From NCBI GenBank assembly GCA_019115345.1, contig DXDV01000321.1, positions 1 to 5,798 of the forward strand: a DNA stretch of 5,798 nucleotides. The letters are read 5' to 3'. Position 1 is the first letter of the stretch. Every line of letters starts with the position of its first letter. The stretch is from Candidatus Intestinimonas stercorigallinarum (lineage in GTDB: Bacteria > Bacillota > Clostridia > Oscillospirales > Oscillospiraceae). A program made the position numbers and the translations under genes. Shown here piece after piece: positions 4,877 to 5,798 of the stretch. Under the pieces are notes generated by a model, which saw only the letters and a program-made list of their open reading frames with translations, made no database searches and was not told the DNA's origin.

Positions 4877-5234
4877 GCGCATTTTTGTGAAAGAGCTCCC
4901 GGAGGCCGACGGCCAGCAGGAAGCCCCCGAAGCACCGGCGGAGGAGCTCCGTGTCCAGGCCGGAGGCGGCCCAGGCGCACAGTCCGGCGGCGGCCAGCCC
5001 GGCCAGGATGGCGGGGAGGGCCGCCGCCTTGTCCACATAGCCGTTTTTGATGTGGCTGGGGAGGGCGGCGGCCGCCGCCGGCAGGAAGTAGAGCAGGTTG
5101 ATGCCCTGGGCCAGGTGCTGCTCCACCCCGGCGAAGGTGGTGAGGTAGAGGAGGAGCAGGGTGCCCCCGCCCACGCCAAAGCCGGAGAGGACCCCGGCGG
5201 CGGTCCCCGCCAGAAGGGCCCAAAGCCAGCTCAC
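4863..5234 (-). CDS. TauE/SafE (DUF81) permease, second half-length protein
   Basis: This 123-aa hydrophobic protein carries one TauE/SafE repeat: a glycine-rich first helix LAGTAAGVLSGFGVGGGTLLL (8-28), helices at about 43-61 and 71-91, and a last helix at about 99-114 ending in a basic tail. Full-length members of this family, putative exporters of sulfite, sulfoacetate or similar organic anions, are about 250 aa with two such repeats. This gene supplies only one and the adjoining gene supplies the other. The GTG start overlaps the TGA of the upstream half (GTGA), so translation is coupled and a heteromeric transporter is likely. The frame is open upstream of 5234, but only as a shadow of the first half. 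The 3' end overlaps the convergent LuxC-like gene by 14 bp with no terminator between. Substrate unknown. Confidence 0.85.
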   Translation of the reverse strand: MSWLWALLAGTAAGVLSGFGVGGGTLLLLYLTTFAGVEQHLAQGINLLYFLPAAAAALPSHIKNGYVDKAAALPAILAGLAAAGLCAWAASGLDTELLRRCFGGFLLAVGLRELFHKNAPTAR

Positions 5235-5599
5235 AGGGCGAAGAGGGCCTTGACGCCCCCGTAGAGGAGGAGGAGGCCAAAGCCTCGCCGGAGCCAGTCC
5301 ATGGACATGTTTTTGAAAAGCTTGCCCCCCAGCCAGCCCCCCAGCAGCCCGCCCAGCAGGTAGGGGAGGGCGGCTGGGAGGTCCAGCCCGCCCCGAAAGA
5401 GGTAGATCCCGGCGGAGAGGACGCACAGGGGCAGGATGACGGCCACCGAGGTGGCGAAGGCCCTCCGCTGTCCCAGTCCGCACCACCCGGCCAGGAGGGG
5501 CACCAGCGCCATGCCGCCGCCCCCGCCGAAAAAGCCGTTCACCGCTCCGGCCAGAGCGCCGGATACCGCCGGAGCCAGCCAGTCCCGCTTTTTTGCCAT
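5231..5599 (-). CDS. TauE/SafE (DUF81) permease, first half-length protein
   Basis: This 122-aa membrane protein is the other single-repeat TauE/SafE unit. The repeat opens with GALAGAVNGFFGGGGGMALVP (14-34), the glycine-rich hallmark. Further helices lie at about 49-68, 74-94 and 104-122, so three to four spans are expected. With its partner it totals about 245 aa, the normal size of a two-repeat permease. ATG at 5599 is chosen because GGGAGGG lies 7 nt upstream and MAKKRDW gives a short basic cytoplasmic start. That ribosome binding site and the ATG are both part of the 3' arm of a 22-bp terminator-like stem (5597-5648), so expression from upstream transcripts should be strongly limited. 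I found no convincing dedicated promoter. A frameshifted full-length gene is a weaker alternative, because both halves have proper starts and a clean GTGA junction. Confidence 0.85.
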   Translation of the reverse strand: MAKKRDWLAPAVSGALAGAVNGFFGGGGGMALVPLLAGWCGLGQRRAFATSVAVILPLCVLSAGIYLFRGGLDLPAALPYLLGGLLGGWLGGKLFKNMSMDWLRRGFGLLLLYGGVKALFAL

Positions 5600-5648
5600 A
5601 AAAAATCCCTCCCTTGGCGGTAGTTTGCCAGGGGAGGGATTTTTTATG
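5597..5648. terminator. Bidirectional terminator hairpin overlapping a gene start
   Basis: Two 22-nt arms (5597-5618 and 5627-5648) pair completely, with a single G-T wobble, around an 8-nt loop. Six A residues at 5600-5605 and six T residues at 5640-5645 flank the GC part of the stem (TCCCTCCC/GGGAGGGA), so it can terminate in both directions. On the minus strand it follows the stop codon of the unrecognised right-hand gene by about 14 nt and would end that transcript. On the plus strand it could stop read-through from the lux-like pair. The minus-strand 3' arm contains the GGGAGGG ribosome binding site, the U-tract and the AUG of the first TauE half. Confidence 0.85.
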
Positions 5649-5661
5649 CCTTTGTATGGGG

Positions 5662-5798
5662 TCAGGGCAGCTGGTAGTAGGCGCAGCGCCAGACGCCGTC
5701 CCCCTCCAGGCCCAGGTAGACGTCCATGGAGAAGGTGAGCCAGCCGTCCCCGGCGGCGGTATAGCCGCTGTACTGCCAGCAGGAGTCGCCCAGGTCGG
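5662..5798 (-). CDS. C-terminal end of an unrecognised protein (5' cut by window edge)
   Basis: Only the last 44 codons and the TGA stop (5664-5662) are in the window. The frame ends GDGVWRCAYYQLP and contains WLTFSMDVYLGLEGDG. It is rich in aromatic residues and Gly/Asp, has no membrane span in the visible part, and has alternating hydrophobic and polar residues that suggest beta strands, as in extracytoplasmic or lipoprotein domains. This is an impression, not an assignment. Support for coding comes from an uninterrupted frame with GC-rich third positions and a terminator hairpin starting about 14 nt after the stop. I do not recognise the family. Confidence 0.6.
   Translation of the reverse strand, partial: DLGDSCWQYSGYTAAGDGWLTFSMDVYLGLEGDGVWRCAYYQLP

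Noticed and set aside
3317..5179. Long minus-strand open frame opposite the LuxC-like gene
   Set aside because: Its composition (Gly/His/Pro/Arg-rich) is typical of an antisense shadow, and the plus-strand LuxC-like protein has clear family motifs.
1..5798. CRISPR array, insertion sequence or phage attachment site
   Set aside because: No regularly spaced repeats, transposase or integrase motifs, or flanking target duplications were seen. The only repeats are local hairpins.

Overview
The window reads as a piece of a high-GC (roughly two-thirds G+C in the genes, judged by eye) Gram-positive Clostridia chromosome, most plausibly a gut Oscillospiraceae/Ruminococcaceae-type organism. This is inferred from strong AGGAGG ribosome binding sites, sigma-A style TTGACA/TATAAT promoters placed in AT-rich gaps, GTGA stop/start overlaps, and the order rpmG-secE-nusG-rplK. 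No species assignment can be made from the sequence alone.

Positions 1-1545 (minus strand) hold the transcription/translation/secretion cluster rpmG (L33), secE, nusG and rplK (L11, cut by the left window edge). It is read from a promoter at about 1773-1801 through a leader of about 220 nt that contains two successive intrinsic-terminator hairpins before rpmG. The nusG-rplK spacer carries a hairpin resembling the L1-binding site of 23S rRNA, a likely L1 autoregulatory site.

Positions 1818-2291 (plus strand) hold a near-consensus promoter, placed back to back with the rpmG promoter, and ruvX/yqgF. Positions 2292-2474 contain an unusual run of five GC-rich perfect hairpins. Positions 2475-4876 (plus strand) hold a translationally coupled pair encoding a LuxE-family acyl-protein synthetase and a LuxC-family acyl reductase. 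Together these would activate a fatty or other carboxylic acid and reduce it to an aldehyde. No luciferase gene is visible.

Positions 4863-5599 (minus strand) converge on the lux-like pair, overlapping its 3' end by 14 bp. They encode two half-length TauE/SafE (DUF81) membrane proteins, overlapping by 4 nt, that together would make one usual-sized permease. Their start region lies inside a 22-bp stem that looks like a bidirectional terminator (5597-5648). This stem separates them from the 3' end of an unrecognised minus-strand gene that runs off the right edge.

The points most worth a second look are the doubly terminated rpmG leader, the terminator hairpin that swallows the ribosome binding site and start codon of the first permease half, the five-hairpin array, the luciferase-free LuxE/LuxC pair, and the split TauE permease. 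No mobile element, CRISPR array, tRNA or rRNA was seen.
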